Source: Lingula anatina (lineage: Eukaryota; Brachiopoda; Lingulata; Lingulida; Lingulidae). Taken from it: DNA of 52,948 bases. Shown piece after piece: positions 12,389 through 25,500 of this stretch. The stretch lies in NCBI RefSeq assembly GCF_001039355.2, contig NW_019774781.1, positions 26,649-79,596 of the forward strand, given 5' to 3'. The translations under genes and the position numbers were made by a program. The number at the start of each line of letters is the position of its first letter. Positions within the stretch are counted from its first letter, which is position 1. The notes below the pieces were generated by a model. It made no database searches and was not told the origin of the DNA. It saw only the letters and a program-made list of their open reading frames with translations.

Positions 12389-12454
12389 GTCGGCGTATTA
12401 ACTACATGTAGTATGTCACAAGCCCTTCTAGGGTACCACGCAGAATTCGGCAAT

Positions 12455-12455
<1 letters not shown>

Positions 12456-12505
<50 letters not shown>
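12456..12505 (+). repeat. poly-A tract of 50 bases
   Basis: An uninterrupted run of 50 A residues lies 67 bp after the proposed ROCO stop codon. No AATAAA precedes it closely. It could be a retroelement tail or a simple microsatellite; no target duplication was found. Confidence 0.85.
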
Positions 12506-12506
<1 letters not shown>

Positions 12507-12828
12507 GCCGCGGTTAGCTTTCGTGCCGCTTGTAGCTTAATGACAGTCTTATGAGAAGGTACAAATGAAGGTTTGCAAATAAAGCAACTGACACGCATCG
12601 GGCCTTTAACTTTATGATACAGTCATTTTCGTAGTACCTCTTAATAACTGATAACAATATAGCACTGTAAAAAATTAATAATAAGCAACAGTAGCATAAA
12701 ATGACCCAATTTGCACAAGTTCTTCAAATATTTGGTAGGAATTGGATAAAAAACAAAAATTATAACAAATAATTATCTATGGTAGTTAGGAAATTAAACC
12801 AGAGATTGCTTGTTAAACAAATAACTGA

Positions 12829-12861
12829 CAAAATAAATAAATAAATAAATAAATAAATAAA
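12829..12861 (+). repeat. (AAAT)n microsatellite
   Basis: A short array of AAAT tetranucleotides between the ROCO gene and the next gene. Confidence 0.8.
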
Positions 12862-13097
12862 AATCATTTTAAAATAATTTGGCATCATTCTTTAAAAATA
12901 GGTAGTTGTTTTAAAAAACGAAATGGGCAATCCAACAAACGTTACTCCTTTGTTGCCCTTCCGTTTCGCTTTCTATGACGTCATAAGTGGCAACCACGTA
13001 ACGGCATCAGCCCCGTAACGTTAGTTACAATATCAAAGCCAATGGCGATGTTCGTAATTTATGAAGCTGTGAGCTTTTATCAAGTAATTTTGATTTA

Positions 13098-14780
13098 ATG
13101 GAAGAATCCGAAGACAACGAAGGTAGATTGAGTCGCGCCCGTAAACGTGTTCGAAATGTTGCGTCTCGAGCTGCAAGCGCATTTCGCATACGCCGTCGGA
13201 GCAGAAGGATTGCTCCTTCCGCTCGAGCTGAAGAGCTGGAATCTGAGGTACCAAAGGGTCCGAATCAGGTACGTTATATAATTTCGGTTTTACTTTCTTA
13301 TTTTTATGCTCAGTGTATTTTATGTATATCTGTGGCCTAAATAAACTCATCTTTACTCTTTTTCTTCATCAAGTAACCTTTTTCAAGTAACATTTGTTAG
13401 TAAAAACAACTAAATAATGAAAGTCTGTTGAAAGCAAACGTTTGAACAAAATACTATAATTCTGCAGAAAGAATAATGTCCGATAACAATTTTGAAGACA
13501 TATTTTATTTTCCATCTAAAGTTTTTCCACATGTTTATATTATATAGACAAATAACTCGAATAAGAGCAGTGCAGGGAGTCCTGCCAGTGAGCGGACCCC
13601 CACACCAGAGCGGTATGTTGCCGAACCAGTACATCATTTGCTTGTTTGGCTTTTTTCCTTAATATTTCAGTTAAAATTTGAAATAGTTAGGTTATTAAAC
13701 AGTTTTCATTTGCGTTCACCATTTTTTCAGTTTTGCTTTAATTGACCTTTTTTTAAATATGTGATCATAATGTAAAATACATTTAATTTAATTAGTTTTT
13801 TATCTAAATCCTAATTACCTTCGTTTTTATTTCGTTGAAAGGGCCGAATCGACTTCCTCTGTGGAAGAGGAGAATAGTCTGGAGAAGACTAAAGCAAGAC
13901 TGAGAGAGGCACAAGAAAGATATGAGACAAAGCAGGATGAAGAAAGGGTGGAAGAGATACCCAAGGAGGTCTCAAGATGGCAGGCATTCCTTGCCGTTTT
14001 CTGTTGCTGCTTTCTGCAGGTTAGTTTTTGGATTTTTATTAGAATTTGATCATTAATTCACAATTAAAATTTAGGTATTTCTTCGAAGTAAACTAATATG
14101 AAAATCATCTATTTCAGCCAGACCCTGGCGTCTATCCCACCCCAGCCAATCCTGGGCCGGAACCAAGACCTGTAAACCTGTTCGACAAATGTTGTCCTCC
14201 GGATGACTGCCCAATGGATGGGAAAGTTAGAGGGGAGTTAGTGGACAGAGTTCTCGTCCAAAGAAAGGTAGAGAAACAAAAGGAGAAACAGCGAAAGAAA
14301 GAAGAAAAGGAAATGGAGAAGGAAAGGAAGAAAGAGGAGAAAGAAAGAAAGGAAGAGGAGAAGAAAAAGGCCAAGATGGAGAAAAAGGGGAAGACCTATG
14401 TCCCGAAGCCAAAGAAGGAGAAGAAAGAGAAAAAGAGGAAGCCGGTTAAGATCTTGGACATCAACACCAAGTTCCCCGAGCCAGACGGAGAGACCGCCGA
14501 ACCCTCAGATCTGCTGCCAGTCGCTGAGCTCAACCCTTCTTTAAGTTCGGAGTCCGTGCTCTCCAAAGGTGCCATCGCCGCTGCTCTGTCAGGAAGTGGA
14601 CTTGGGGCTACAGCCAGCACCGAGGTTAACTACGGGGACGTTGAAGTCTGGGACGACTGGAACGAGCAGAAACTGCAAGAGTTAATAATGGAAGATCTGG
14701 TGCTGCAACAAGTATTGGCCAGCGGCGGGAAAGGCAAAGGGAAGGGCAAGAGCAGCAAGAGAAAGGCCGAGGAGGAGTAA
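13098..14780 (+). CDS. unrecognised Lys/Glu-rich coiled protein, four exons
   Basis: Exons 13098-13268, 13548-13612, 13842-14019 and 14118-14780 join with matching phases (0, 2/1, 0) to give 358 residues. I do not recognise the family. The N terminus is strongly basic (RARKRVRNVASRAASAFRIR), followed by a Ser/Thr/Pro-rich stretch. Exon 3 has an acidic-basic helical segment ending in a short hydrophobic, cysteine-rich run (AFLAVFCCCFLQ). Exon 4 begins Pro-rich with CCPPDDC, then has a long Lys/Glu coiled or single-helix segment, a Ser/Gly-rich acidic middle with VWDDWNEQKLQELIMEDLVLQ, and a GKGKGKGKSSKRK basic tail. The basic tails suggest nucleic acid or nuclear localisation, but this is a guess. 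Start is the first in-frame ATG. The gene is co-oriented with its ROCO and PELP1 neighbours but well separated from both. Confidence 0.75.
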
Positions 14781-15179
14781 AATGCCATAATTTACACAGT
14801 CAACAACAGCGTGCTAAATTATTGTATTTAATTTAATTTTTCATGGGCTCTATAAATAGTTCTCTCTAACAAAATCGTTTTGTAAGTATTTTATTCAACA
14901 TAATGTTAATCCGTTGACGCATAGTGTTACAATTTATTTGGACATTCAAAGTCTTTCTAAAAAAATTCAGAAAATATGTTGTTGATTGTACCAGTTAAAA
15001 TACATACACTTAACCATTTTGGATGTATCGTAGGGCACGTGAATTAAAACTGATGCATTTTAATATTAAGATATTTAATGTAGGTTTTTAAACCAATGTA
15101 TTTATTACAAACACCAGTATTGCCTTTTGCTGGCAAAAGGCAAGAGGGGGATGCTTTAGGCATCGATGAAAGAGTATGT

Positions 15180-15507
15180 GAGGATGGAGGTATGGAGGGC
15201 AGTTGTTATCGGGCCGTCGACCCCTTGACGTACGGTGTTAGTAACTATATCAGCGAGCTGCTCACTGTCTTTGCACGGAAGATGACCGATGGACGTGTGA
15301 GTTCAAGTTGACTAGGTGTAAGAAAAAAAACTTGAGGGCGGAGGTGTTTTTTAACTGTGAAAGCGAGTTACTATATTTACACAGCAGACGACCGATAGAC
15401 AAATGAAAGAAACGACGGAGGCGTGACTTAAAGAGGCTAGATGAAATAAAAGATGAATAAGTGAAGATGGAGGCATGGACGGCAGTTGTTGTCCGGCCGT
15501 GGACCTC
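15180..15507 (+). repeat. two degenerate copies of a ~280-bp repeat
   Basis: A 45-bp core of the form GATGGAGG-ATGGA-GGCAGTTGTT-CGGCCGT-GACC starts at about 15180 and again at about 15462. A weaker third echo (GGCCATGGTTTAGGGCTGTCGAC) lies near 15652. Flanking words such as TTGCACGGAAGA also recur (15273 and 15721). Confidence 0.55.
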
Positions 15508-17089
15508 AGGGGGTGAGGTCTTGAGATGTTACATTTAGTAATTACAAAAGCAAGTTACCATCATTATAAGGAGGGCGATATTAAGATGAACAGTTCAAAT
15601 GAATCAAGGAAGATCATAGAAACGACGGAATTGTGAGGAGTCAAGCGGCGGCTGGCCATGGTTTAGGGCTGTCGACTAATAGAAGTGGCAAAGTATATAT
15701 AACAACGAGTTAATTTTTTATTGCACGGAAGAAGAACAATGGAGATCTGGATTATAGTCCGTATATAGTGTATAACAGAGAAAAAAGGGAGAGGGGTAAA
15801 GATTGTGCTTTGAATGACTTTTTGTCAACAAAGCTATAAACAAAGAAAACCCTGCAGTCAACACCAACAAGGGCAAATTTATTAATCGAATTTTCCACTT
15901 TGTTTTGCATATTTTTTTCAATCTGTTCACCACCTCAAGTTTTAATATTTTTAGTCAAATAATTGGTGTTTTAGTGGCGGAAAAGTGTGAGGCAAAACAA
16001 TTGTTACAGCAGTTATTAAAGTGGTCATATATTTTAATTAAGCCAAAAAAAAAAATGGTTGCCTTGAACACTTGTGATTCGCAATGTGCGTGTGCTCGCT
16101 GAGGCGTGCGCTTGCAGATAGAGACGGTAGATATTTTTAAAACAAACTTATTAGCTATTTAGGTACAACTACATTTCTGCCTAAACATTGAGGATTCTCT
16201 GAGAAGAATCCCTAGTATTGATTTCAAGTTTAAGTATGATTTGTGAAAGAGGGTAGGCCCCTTTTTGTAAAATGAGTATATTCACTTATTAGGGAGAAGG
16301 ATATATAATGCAAGTAGTAAAATATAATGGAATACCGCAAGGTAATTAACATCGAGTTATTGAGAAACAGAGATAAAAATCGAGGAATTATTCAAGTGTG
16401 GGTGATATTGTCATCACGTAGAATTCAATGCAGACCAGAGCTTCAACATACCAGACAGGACTGCTTGTTAACAAAATATCTATCTAAACCTTGGATATTC
16501 GTTATTATGTCCAAGTCTAAACAGCGAACTAAGTACAACATGAGAAATGGAGCGATGCGGGGAGTAGAGACCCCCGAATTTCTTTTCCTCGGGATTTTTA
16601 TTTTTATATTATTATTACTATCGATTGATATCTTCATGTCGAAAGTTAAGAAATTTTATACCAAGCAGTATCATATACGTTAACATTTTCATATTGTACA
16701 GTTATCTAAACCAAGTGTTTTCATGCTGTGTCAACCGTTTTATCTGCATATTTTTCTGGGGGAAACCAGCTGTATTGTATTTTATGATAACATTTATTCT
16801 CTTTCATTATATGCAAGAACATATGCCATTTTTTTTTTCAATTTGTTGCAGGTACATGTAGGCCTACAATATTTTCCACGACTAAGCCTACACGTACATA
16901 TTTTTAACAAAGTTTTTAATGTTTTTTCGAAAAATGGATCGGTGATGATAATTATTCAGCGATACCATATGCATTGTGTCTTGCTTTGCAGGATTAACGA
17001 GACACAGTGAAGGAAGCCAACTGTTTAAGTTCTACAATACATATATAGATTTTTATCAATGATGAAATATCATAGCAATTATATTTTCT

Positions 17090-17217
17090 TGAAAAAAAAA
17101 GAAAGAAAAAGAGGAAAAAAGAAAAGATAAAAAGGAAGGTTATAAAAAGCAAAAAAAAAAGAAAAGAAAAAAAGAAAAAACACTAACAAGCTTTACCCTT
17201 ATATTGATTTGTTTTAC

Positions 17218-17266
<49 letters not shown>
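17090..17266 (+). repeat. A/G-rich tract plus (ATT)n array
   Basis: About 90 bp of A/G-only sequence is followed shortly by roughly 16 ATT units at 17217-17266. It lies about 460 bp upstream of the PELP1 start. Confidence 0.85.
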
Positions 17267-17727
17267 GGAAAAATAAAGAATTTTGAAAGTTACAATGTTT
17301 AGTCAACATTTCTTCTTCCTCGTTTTAATTATTAGTAGATGTAAATAAAACTTTAGAGATATTTTTATTATGACTACTGTAGTATCAATTAATCATTTCT
17401 ACGGGAAAAAACCGTTGAATACCAGAACACTAACTTTTGGGCCCAATATACGTGTGCAAATCCCTTTTCTCTGTCGGGGGGACTGCAGCGTCATCTTGAG
17501 GCTGATAAATATAGCAGTGTTTTGATTAGTTCCAGGCAATAAGAGCTCGCTATATGATACATTTATTACATTAATAACTATTAAAATCTTTCAAATTGAA
17601 ATAAGTTGGAGAAAAAATTATCTTTTTATTACTATTAATCTTTTCACCTAGCATTCGAATGTTTAATTATGAAGTTGATTAAAATAAAAGTGTTTCACGC
17701 TGATATGAGGAACAAAGCGCAAACAAT

Positions 17728-19556
17728 ATGGAAGGACGGGAACACGTGTTGTCGGTGTTGACAACAAATTTTGAAGGAAATTTGCGGTCTCTGGTAGATT
17801 TCAGACAGATTGTAGACGAACACACACTCTACAACACACAGGTAATGATTGTATGTTATAATTCAGAGTCAAATTAGTTTTATATATTGTAGATTATTCC
17901 TTATCACATCAGCTGTCTTGTGTTCGTGTCGTGTGCCAAGTGCACGGTTCTAGTAGCTATGACTATATACGGCACTAGTGCTTTATCTATCTAGTGTGCA
18001 CTAACATAACAGTGAACAGTAGTGCTAGGAGGCTTATTGTTCTGAATACATGCACCACAGGTTTTGGGATTCTTCTGAGTTCCAGGTGAGTGGATACGGA
18101 AGCTGTTAATAGGGTGACATGCAGACAGAAGCCTAATTACTCGTTACTGTTATGGAGTGCTTCAGTTGTACAGCCAGGAGGTGGAAACGCGCTACTTATA
18201 TGATTATGACGAGTCTAACCGTCAGTACCGGATATTGGTTTGTGACCTTGAGGGGCAATAAGGCTTGGTCTTTGCGGCACGCATGAACAGTAGTCGATTT
18301 ACCACACCTGGGTCTTTTGTTTTTGACAACTGTTCACTGGTCATCGAGGTGCCTGTTCAAGACTACAGACTGATATCTACTAGTACTACCAGTGGCTTCA
18401 TTGGTAACGTTCCCACAATACATGGTTTTCTGTCTGTGCGTACATACCCTGAATTTGGTTAGCCTCACTGACGAGAACAATGGACGTTTCTTACCCCTCT
18501 CTAGGATTACCCCTGGTACAGCATACAAACGGATAAATGAAGTTAAAATATGATTGCTGTAGACGCAAAATTTAACTAATGTATTGGTTTAGTTAAATAT
18601 AGTAAGCAGTTAATTGTTCTTCAATTGTTTTTGAGGAATGGAAATTCCTTTATTGCGTTATTGCTTGGCATTTGTGCCCTACTTGGCCTTGAGTCTATAT
18701 ATTTTAATCTTTTTGCTTATTCTCAGAAAGCAAGTCAAATTCAAGATGAGATAAGGAAAATCAACTCAGGTCTAAATGCAGCAAAATCCAGGTAAGCATA
18801 CACTTATTGTTTCTGTTTAAAACTTTTCCCATGTTATATATCATATATATGTATGTTCCAACTACCAAGCTAATGAACATTTTTGCTCATTTTCCCATAT
18901 TACTTTTATCTGTTATGTTGAGAGAAAACAGGGGGCCTTCTACGTAATTTAGACTTGTGTTTAGCTCTCATTTTCTTTTATTTACTTATTTCTGAAGTAA
19001 TTTTTATGTGTGAGATATCTTGTTTGTTATTATTTTACTGTTTTTTTTTTTTTTTCATTTTTGTACATTTTTGTAGAGTTGAGAGTCTTGTACTGCTGAA
19101 TGATCTTCTCAGCCAGTGTAGCACAGAAACTCTGTCACAGTATACCATCACTTGGACACGCCTTCTCATACAGATTATCAAGGTAAGAATAACCAATAAA
19201 ATTAAAGCAGATCAATGTCTTACCAGTTAACTTCTTTTTTTTTTCAGGACCAAGTATTATTGTAACCAGTCAGCAAAATTGGGAATCTTCAACAAGAAGA
19301 GAAATTTATTTTAAATTGAATTGTTAAGATAAATGACCCATTTTCAAATAACCTGTTTTTTTCCAAATCTGTCATGTTTTCCATGTATAACCTTTCAGGG
19401 CTATGCACCAGCAAGTATTCACAGACTGGCGTGTTATGTACTAGGAAGTCTTACAGAGAAGTCCTCCACTTGCCCTGAGTTGGCTCGACAGGTTGCCCTT
19501 GACTCCTTGCCCCAGCTCATTCCTGCTCTGCTTGTTATGAAGGAAGAGGTATGTAT

Positions 19557-19594
<38 letters not shown>

Positions 19595-22500
19595 ACACAT
19601 CTTTATTGAAATAGCTGATAGTTAAGATGCTATAAGATGTTATTAGGATGTTATTATATCAGTTATTCACAATGTCCTGGCTTATTCAATAATCATTTGC
19701 CTTAGTACATTAGTTCTATGTTCACTTTAATGACACCTAATTGAAAATTCAGCTCAGATGCACATACTGACAACTCTGTCTATGTTTTATGACTGTAACT
19801 ACTTGCTTGGGAAACAAGTATTTGAAATTTATAGAACTTCCATTCTTTACATATGCATTTATCTCTGTTTAAATTATGAATGTGCATTTTTTCTATCTAA
19901 CAGAGTTTAGAAGCAGCCTTGTACTGTATTGGGAAGTGTATGCAGTTCTATTCAGGACCTTGTGGCACTTTTAAGGTTATAACACTATATATTTCATACA
20001 TGAATATATCTGGTTTCTCATCATTATTATTACCATTGGTTTATCATTTTAAAATCTCTATATTCTTAAAGCCTATTTATTATTAATTCTATGTAATTTT
20101 GTTTGACATTAATCCATGGTAAAATATTCATTTCATTAACATTTTATGTCTTCTATCATTTCAGGGTAAAATTGAAAACTGGGTTATAGATCAATTAACT
20201 AAAGAGAACCCCAGAGTTGTGGAGGTAAGATAGCAGATTATATCATTTGGGTGTGTAGAAAATATCTTTTTTTTAAATTATGGCACAGGTTTCAAACTCC
20301 CACAACATTGAACAATATTGATCTCTATCTGTTACAGACGATAAGGTCACTGTGCATTTTTATATACTATATATATTGTTTTATTATTATTATTATTATT
20401 GTTATTATTATTATTATTATTTTATTTTATTTTTTTTTTTTGCTATTTTGTGACTGTTTTCATTATGAAGTTTACTTTTCATTGTAAAAGATGAATACTC
20501 AGTTAATCACATCACATACCAGTTGTGATGACCAAACTTGGCACTGATTCTTAAAATAGACTGCAATTTTCATACATTTATTTTGCCCATACCCACTTCT
20601 TGTCAGTCCTGATAGACAAACATGTTCCTCTTCCAGGCTGCTGTTTCTGTCTTCCCCTGGCTGTCTCAGTGTGGAGGGGGAGGAAACCAGGGAATAAAAC
20701 ACGCAGAATCATGGAGCAGTAACTGTCACAAGCTGCTGGGCTCTCTTCATGATACTCTTGATCAGCTTTATGAAGGGGTGGAGTCAGGTATGGATTTAAT
20801 TACATTTAATTTATTTATCTATTTGTTTTACTAACTTGTCTGTTTATTTGATTTTGTTATAAAAAACCTATTTATGAAAAATTGAAATGGCTCACTCTTT
20901 TTTAAAGCTGAAAATCCCTCATGATGTGACCACAGCATTTTATTTGATTTTGTTTAAAATTTTAATTTTCAGTGTACATATTTTGTAAAGGAAGCCAAAG
21001 CAATATGTGAATTTTTTTATGGCAAAATTCACAATGCACCATTTTTAAATTCCAAATAAAACTGGAGGGTAGGTATAGATGGCACTGAATACACTGAGGC
21101 CTGAAATTGAATATGGAAATGAAACATATTTTCAAGGGGACAACCTGAATTAAACCTATTGGATGAATTGTTTATTTTGTAGGAGTGGAAGAGAACAAGA
21201 AGAAGTCTGAAAAGCTTTCTTTGAGTCCAGTACAAGGCACAGGCATGGAGAGAATTGTGGGTTTACGTAACAGGCTGGACATGTTATGTGGTTGTCTAGG
21301 GGGAATGCTGAGGTAAGGTTTTATTATTTTCAGTACCTTTACTCATCAGTGCCACCGTACCCATTTTTCTTTGATTGTTTTTCCAAAAGAAAGTATAAAA
21401 GTATAAAAGTATTTTAAAATTTAAAATAATAGTAATTAAAAAAAGGTGTTCTAATTCCGTACTTAAAACTGTCAGATGCAACTTAATTTCATTTATCTGA
21501 CATAAATGAAGTCATTATAAACGTCAATCACTAATTTGCTATTGATATTTACCAGTGCTATGATACTGTTTATAGCACCACCTTCCCAGCTGTAGTGAGG
21601 ATTCCTGTACCAGAAGTGATCGGGTTCATACAGAGGGCGCTGGCAGTTACTGGTAGAGCTTTGGTAAGATGATCCCCTCAAACTTGTGTAGATTGCCAAA
21701 TGTTGAGACAAAATATTTTAATTTTTATACATGTTCAATGTCGTACATATTACACACAAAAATAAGAGATGGATGGAGTGAAGAAGAGGTAGAGAAACAT
21801 TGTGAATTTTTATTGACTTTAAATTTTTCTTCATGATAAAAATGTCAACTCTGATTTGGCTATATTTGTAGATATCAAGTTTATTAAATTTATTTATTAT
21901 TATTGTTACTATTATTTTAGCTACTCCGTCCATCCACAGATAATCTACAGTTGCTCTCAGTGTTACCATTCCTGCACACCTCTGTCCTCAGGGTGCTGTC
22001 CTGTCTCATCTCAAGGTATGTGTTACCATTCCTGCACACCTCTGTCCTCAGGGTGCTGTCCTGTCTCATCTCAAGGTATGTGTTACCATTCCTGCACACC
22101 TCTGTCCTCAGGGTGCTGTCCTGTCTCATCTTAAGGTATGTGTTACCATTCCTGCACACCTCTGTCCTCAGGGTGCTGTCCTGTCTCATCTTATGGTGTG
22201 TATATGGTAGAATTAAAACTTTTTTCTAGAGATCTTTAATTTCTCTCTTTTTACTTCTTAACTGATGCCATTTTCTAAAAAAATCAATTAAGAATTGTAA
22301 AAAATTCACTACCCTTGCTGAAGTTTTTTATGTGAAAATAATTTAGTTCAAAAATTTTAAGGTTTTATGTAATTTTATTTATGCTTCGTGATTCTGATTA
22401 TGATGAGAATTTAAGCTTAGTGAAATAATTGTCTTCATAAACTTAGTTCTTTCTTCAGCTTTTTTCTTATGTACCTACTAGTAACTATTTGTATTTGTAA

Positions 22501-25500
22501 TTTTTTGTTCATCTTTATTTGATATGTTTTTTATTTTTATATTTCTTTTTCTTTTATAGTTGCCAAAAGAACCTAATCTCCTATACCAGCACAGTAAATC
22601 AACTTCTCATCCAAACTCTGTCCTGGACTATAACTGAAGACACAGCAGATGGTAGGAAAAGACCTTATGGGTAAGTCACATGACTTCTCACAGAATTTCC
22701 AGAGTTCAGTGCTTTATGCAAAAAGAAAGCAAATCTGTTTCTTTAAAGTAAAAATGAATACAAAGAGGGTCATTAAGTAGATAAGTTTGAACAGATTGGC
22801 TTTTGTATAGCAATTTCCATTGTTAAAATAATAATTACTATTATAATTATACTTGCAAACTTTTCTTAAAAAATAATGTTAAAATGAGCAAAGGACACAG
22901 AATTTTCACAACTAATAAACTTGCAAATAAATTTGTATAGAAAGAATGAATTTGTATGTTTATCTACTTCTCCATTTATTTACTTTTAGTAATTTACGAA
23001 AAGAAGTATATTCCACACTCGTCGTCTGGGTCCAAACACTTGGTGCATCCTCTAATGTTCATAATATTATAGACCAGTTGTTGACTCAGCTGAAAAGAGA
23101 TATCACTCCAGATGTTGACGTTATAAAGGTATTAATGAGATTTCATGATTACATATAAGAGAATTAAACAAACTGACATTAAGTGTGTGATCATTCAAGT
23201 ATATGTCCTACTGAAGGTATTTACTTTGGTAAGGTAACTTTCCATATGCAGACACTATTATAAATAATAGTGGTTAATTAAATGTATGTCTGAATAATGC
23301 TGTCGTGTTAAGTTTAGTGACAGTGAGGAAGAGTACTAAAGTTTCTGTACAGGTTACCATTGTTTACAGCTCTGTCTTCCCGAGCAGGAGCTGCATGTTC
23401 ATCTCTGGTTAAAATATTATTGTACTAGTAAAACAGTGCTTCCATCTTACTCTAATCTCTCTGGCAGAAGTAAACTTTAAAATAGTTATTTAATAAATCC
23501 GATTTTCTTAAAAACATTTTCGTACTGACTTTATTTCAGCTGGAGACTATTAATAAGAAGCCAGATCAGTACACAGAGCCTCCTAATAAAAGGAAGAAGG
23601 GTAATAAAGCTGGATTAGAAGGTGTGTCCACTCGTAAAGTTCTTGACCACTCGGCTAATGCTGATGTCTGTCTCTCTGCTCTGGCTGCTTTGAGACACCT
23701 TCTGGTGGCTGTTGGAAGTTTGTTAAAAGTTCAGAGGATTAGGGTAGGTGAATTGCTAAACATTAATCACTCACAAATTTCAAACACCTTATTTTCTTAC
23801 AATATTTATTCCCAAAAGATTTATATTTTTGATTGCGCTCAGAAAAAATTCCCCTCTGATGGAAGCCTGACCTGCTTCTTGAAACTTTTTTATTTATTAC
23901 TTGCAGATTTTTTTTAGGAGGGAGGACATGATTTTTCTGATTAAAAAATTAAATTGAAAGCAAATACTAGTATTGATATTTGGGTTTTTCATTATTTATA
24001 GTTGCAGTGAGTTATCAGATATGATGTTTTGTTTCTTGTCTGATAAAAAGTGAAAGCAAATATTGATATTCGTGTTGTTTTATTATTTATAGCTGCACTG
24101 AATTATCAGACATGATATTTTTGTGTTTAGGAGAGGTCGTATGTAATCAAAAACAGCTAACATGAATGACTATAGACAAGGAGAAAAGTAAGGACACTTA
24201 GATTCATGTACTTTAACATGGTGTTTTACATATATATTCTATCATTAATACAGGATATCCAAGAAATCGCCTTACCCCTGGCACTGCGTGTCCAGGCCTT
24301 CACTGACCAGGGGTCACCTGGGCCATACTCAGACCCAGAGTGCAGGAGAGAGCTGTACCATGTGATCCAGTGTCTGTTTCTGATCCCGGCATCCAAGTGT
24401 CCGCCCCCCACCCACTGTGTGATAAGGCTGTTTACTGGTGGACAGAATGACCCAGACAGAAAGGTGACATGAGAGAAATGTTTATTGTAAAATATGAACA
24501 GTTTTATGTGATGCGTAAATTTTACTTCTGTGATACTGTTCATGGGAACTTGACTATTGTGGTGACGACCTTTTTCAAAGTATTTAAACTGAATTAAGGC
24601 TGTGGGAAATGTAAAAAACTCTCAAGAAAAATTTATCAGTCATTTATTAGTCATGAGCATCAGTTTCAATATTTAAAAATGGTAACTGTCTTAAGAAAAA
24701 TGAATTTTGCTGATTGAGATACATATTTTAAAAGATTCAACTCTAAGACTTACATGAATAATTATGTGTGGTTTAAAGATATTTGCACAACATATCAGTA
24801 CTGATGAGTGGGTAAGAAAATAAGGGTAATACTTTTAATTAAAATATTCTTTTCAGTTGTTGAAAATAGAAAAGCAATGGCTAACTTATTGAATTGACCT
24901 TTTCATTCAGGTATCTTCATTCTGTCAAGAGGCACTCACAATTTGCGAAGCAGTCATTCATCCCAGAGTCCCATCACTCCAACAAACTATTCTCTGGACT
25001 GTAGATGGCAGCAAAATCCAAGATGTTAACAAGACAAGCCAGGTTTCAAAATCAACTGTTGACAATTCTTTATTTATAAGTGGGAAAAATAGGCAATGTG
25101 GGGAATCTATTTTCACAACGAGTTTCCAAGATTCACAGTCAGTTGTAAAACAAACAAATTCCCTAATAAAAGATGACACGATAGGTAAATCTGGTGCACC
25201 AAGTGACTTGCCTGCTGCCATGGACAAGCCTACTGCTGAGGAGAACTCTTCAGAAAGTGAGGAAGAATGTTCTGATGTTGCTATGGAAACTGAAGAGAAG
25301 GAGGTTAAAAAGAGCAAAAGAGTTTCCACAACTGAAAGCTTGACCACCAAACCAGACGATATTTTCACTGAAGCATCAACAAGTAAAGATGACACACTCT
25401 CAGGTAATGGGAATGAATTTTTTTCTGTAATGTCTACACAGCCAACTGGGACTAAAGCAGCTACTGTGGCACCACCTGTAGGGGGTAATAGAAATGAAAG

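Larger units (their letters stand above)
14781..17727. other. intergenic region between the unknown gene and PELP1
   Basis: No gene was supported. It contains degenerate ~280-bp repeats (15180-15720), a purine-rich tract and an (ATT)n array near 17.1-17.3 kb. Open frames of 60-120 codons at 15.9-17.0 kb lack domains, codon bias or splice context. Confidence 0.5.

Noticed and set aside
16327-16683. 118-codon plus-strand frame
   Set aside because: AT-rich, no recognisable motif and no neighbouring exon in phase.
21313-21600. Apparent frameshift in PELP1 between exons 8 and 9
   Set aside because: The AG at 21554-21555 gives a premature stop, but the AG at 21574-21575 restores the phase and the family-like sequence, so the gene need not be a pseudogene.
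24226-24543. Minus-strand frame over PELP1 exon 14
   Set aside because: Antisense shadow of a well-supported exon.
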